Part shown: piece after piece, positions 62,901 to 64,000 of the stretch
Layout of the letters: each line of letters opens with the position of its first letter
Numbering within the stretch: position 1 is the first letter of the stretch
Translations under genes and position numbers: made by a program
Notes under the pieces: model-generated
Databases searched by the model: none
The model's input: the letters and a program-made list of their open reading frames with translations, nothing else
What the model was told of the DNA's origin: nothing
DNA from: Orychophragmus violaceus
Taxonomy: Eukaryota; Streptophyta; Magnoliopsida; Brassicales; Brassicaceae
NCBI GenBank assembly: GCA_030180135.1
Contig: CM058230.1
Coordinates: 58,560,580 to 58,624,579 of the forward strand
Direction: 5' to 3'
DNA: 64,000 bases

Positions 62901-64000
62901 AACTTACTTATAGTTTTATTACCTTACCTAGTTTCTCCAATCCATGACACATATGTTTCAAGAAGTTTTGGTAAAAAGGTTTTGTTTAAGATTCTCATAG
63001 GACCTTTTAAAAGATCAAAGTTTCTTTCTTGTCTTTTAGTAGGGTTACCTAGGGGTGTTCAAAGGAATATAAACTTGTATAATATGCTTCTCATTATACC
63101 TTTAGGAGCATACAAAAACTTACTTATAGTTTTATTACCTTACCTAGTTTCTCCAATCCATAACACATATGTTTCAAGAAGTTTTGGTAAAAAGGTTTTG
63201 TTTAAGATTCTCATAGGACCGTTTAAAAGATCAAAGTTTCTTTCTTGTCTTTTAGTAGGGTTGCCTAGGGGTGTTCAAAGGAATATAAACTTGTATAATA
63301 TGCTTCTCATTATACCTTTAGGAGCATACAAAAACTTACTTATAGCTTTATTACCTTACCTAGTTTCTCCAATCCATGACACATATGTTTCAAGAAGTTT
63401 TGGTAAAAAGGTTTTGTTTAAGATTCTCATAGGACCTTTTAGAAGATCTAAGTTTCTTTCTTGTCTTTTAGTAGGGTTACCTAGGGGTGTTCAAAGGAAT
63501 ATAAACTTGTATAATATGCTTCTCATTATACCTTTAGGAGCATACAAAAACTTACTTATAGTTTTATTACCTTACCTAATTTCTCCAATCCATGACACAT
63601 ATGTTTCAAGAAGTTTTGGTAAAAAGGTTTTGTTTAAGATTCTCTTAGGACCTTTTAAAAGATCAAAGTTTCTTTCTTGTCTTTTAGTAGGGTTACCTAG
63701 GGGTGTTCAAAGGAACATAAACTTGTATAATATGCTTCTCATTATACCTTTAGGAGCATACAAAAACTTACTTATAGTTTTATTACCTTACCTAGTTTCT
63801 CAAATCCATGACACATATGTTTCAAGAAGTTTTGGTAAAAAGGTTTTGTTTAAGATTCTCATAGGACCTTTTAAAAGATCAAAGTTTCTTTCTTGTCTTT
63901 TAGTAGGGTTACCTAGGGGTGTTCAAAGGAAAATAAACTTGTATAATATGCTTCTCATTATACCTTTAGGAGCATACAAAAACTTACTTATAGTTTTATT

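Larger units (their letters stand above)
52860..64000 (+). repeat. 216-bp satellite array, right part (continues past window)
   Basis: About 52 further monomers, same orientation and phase as the left part, running off the end of the window. It lacks the stop-form and 193-bp monomers typical of the left part. It is rich in the GGTTTGGTTTAAG, CTCAAATCC, CTTTAGTAGGG with CCT, and AATCTATGACAC forms. The longest uninterrupted frame in the window (56172-62762, 2196 codons) lies here and ends at a private A-to-T change (62760) that turns AAAAAG into AAATAG. Confidence 0.97.

Noticed and set aside
2607..64000. CRISPR array
   Set aside because: The repeats are 216 bp and directly adjacent with no unique spacers, and the context is a plant genome.
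2607..64000. Telomere-type repeat, from strings such as TTTAGGA and TAGTAGGGTT
   Set aside because: Only single imperfect matches occur in each monomer. No tandem TTTAGGG is present.
2607..64000. Arabidopsis-type 178-bp centromere repeat
   Set aside because: The period differs (216 bp) and I see no convincing similarity to what I remember of that sequence. A database comparison would be needed to settle it.

Overview
This window looks like repeat-rich plant nuclear DNA. The evidence is an LTR retrotransposon primed by initiator tRNA-Met, a second LTR-type hairpin and polypurine tract on the left, AT-rich sequence, and a satellite array of roughly 61 kb. The pieces of retroelement protein resemble plant Ty3/gypsy polyproteins. 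A Brassicaceae source is my guess and is not shown by the sequence. I see no single-copy host gene, no rRNA or tRNA gene, no CRISPR array and no bacterial operon.

Layout. Positions 1-2606 are a non-array flank: AT-rich DNA with a 28-bp minisatellite (380-463), then a stem-loop, polypurine tract and promoter-like block (1334 to about 2300) that look like the 3' end and LTR of a Ty1/copia-type element. At 2607 the sequence changes abruptly into a head-to-tail satellite with a 216-bp monomer, all copies in one orientation. The satellite runs to 48203, is interrupted by one LTR retrotransposon (48204-52854), and resumes from 52855 to the end of the window. About 260 monomers are present and the array continues past position 64000.

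The array has higher-order structure. Private variants (stop codons, 1-bp deletions, a 23-bp deletion, marker substitutions) recur at fixed spacings of 4511, 1511, 2805, 3240 and about 4101 bp, so multi-monomer blocks have been copied recently. Marker sets differ between the left and right parts of the array, giving sequence domains. The monomer is 72 codons long and open in one plus-strand frame, so very long open frames appear. I treat these as by-products of the period, although the variant pattern is only partly neutral-looking.

The retrotransposon is young and non-autonomous. Its 885-bp LTRs show no difference that I could find, it is flanked by a 5-bp duplication (TCATA), and it has a tRNA-Met primer site and a polypurine tract. 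Its one long frame keeps a short gag-like start, a protease-like domain with an altered active site, and an integrase C-terminus. It has no reverse transcriptase, RNase H or integrase core. A paralogous array block at 56172 onward still carries the empty target site, so the insertion came after the local block duplication.
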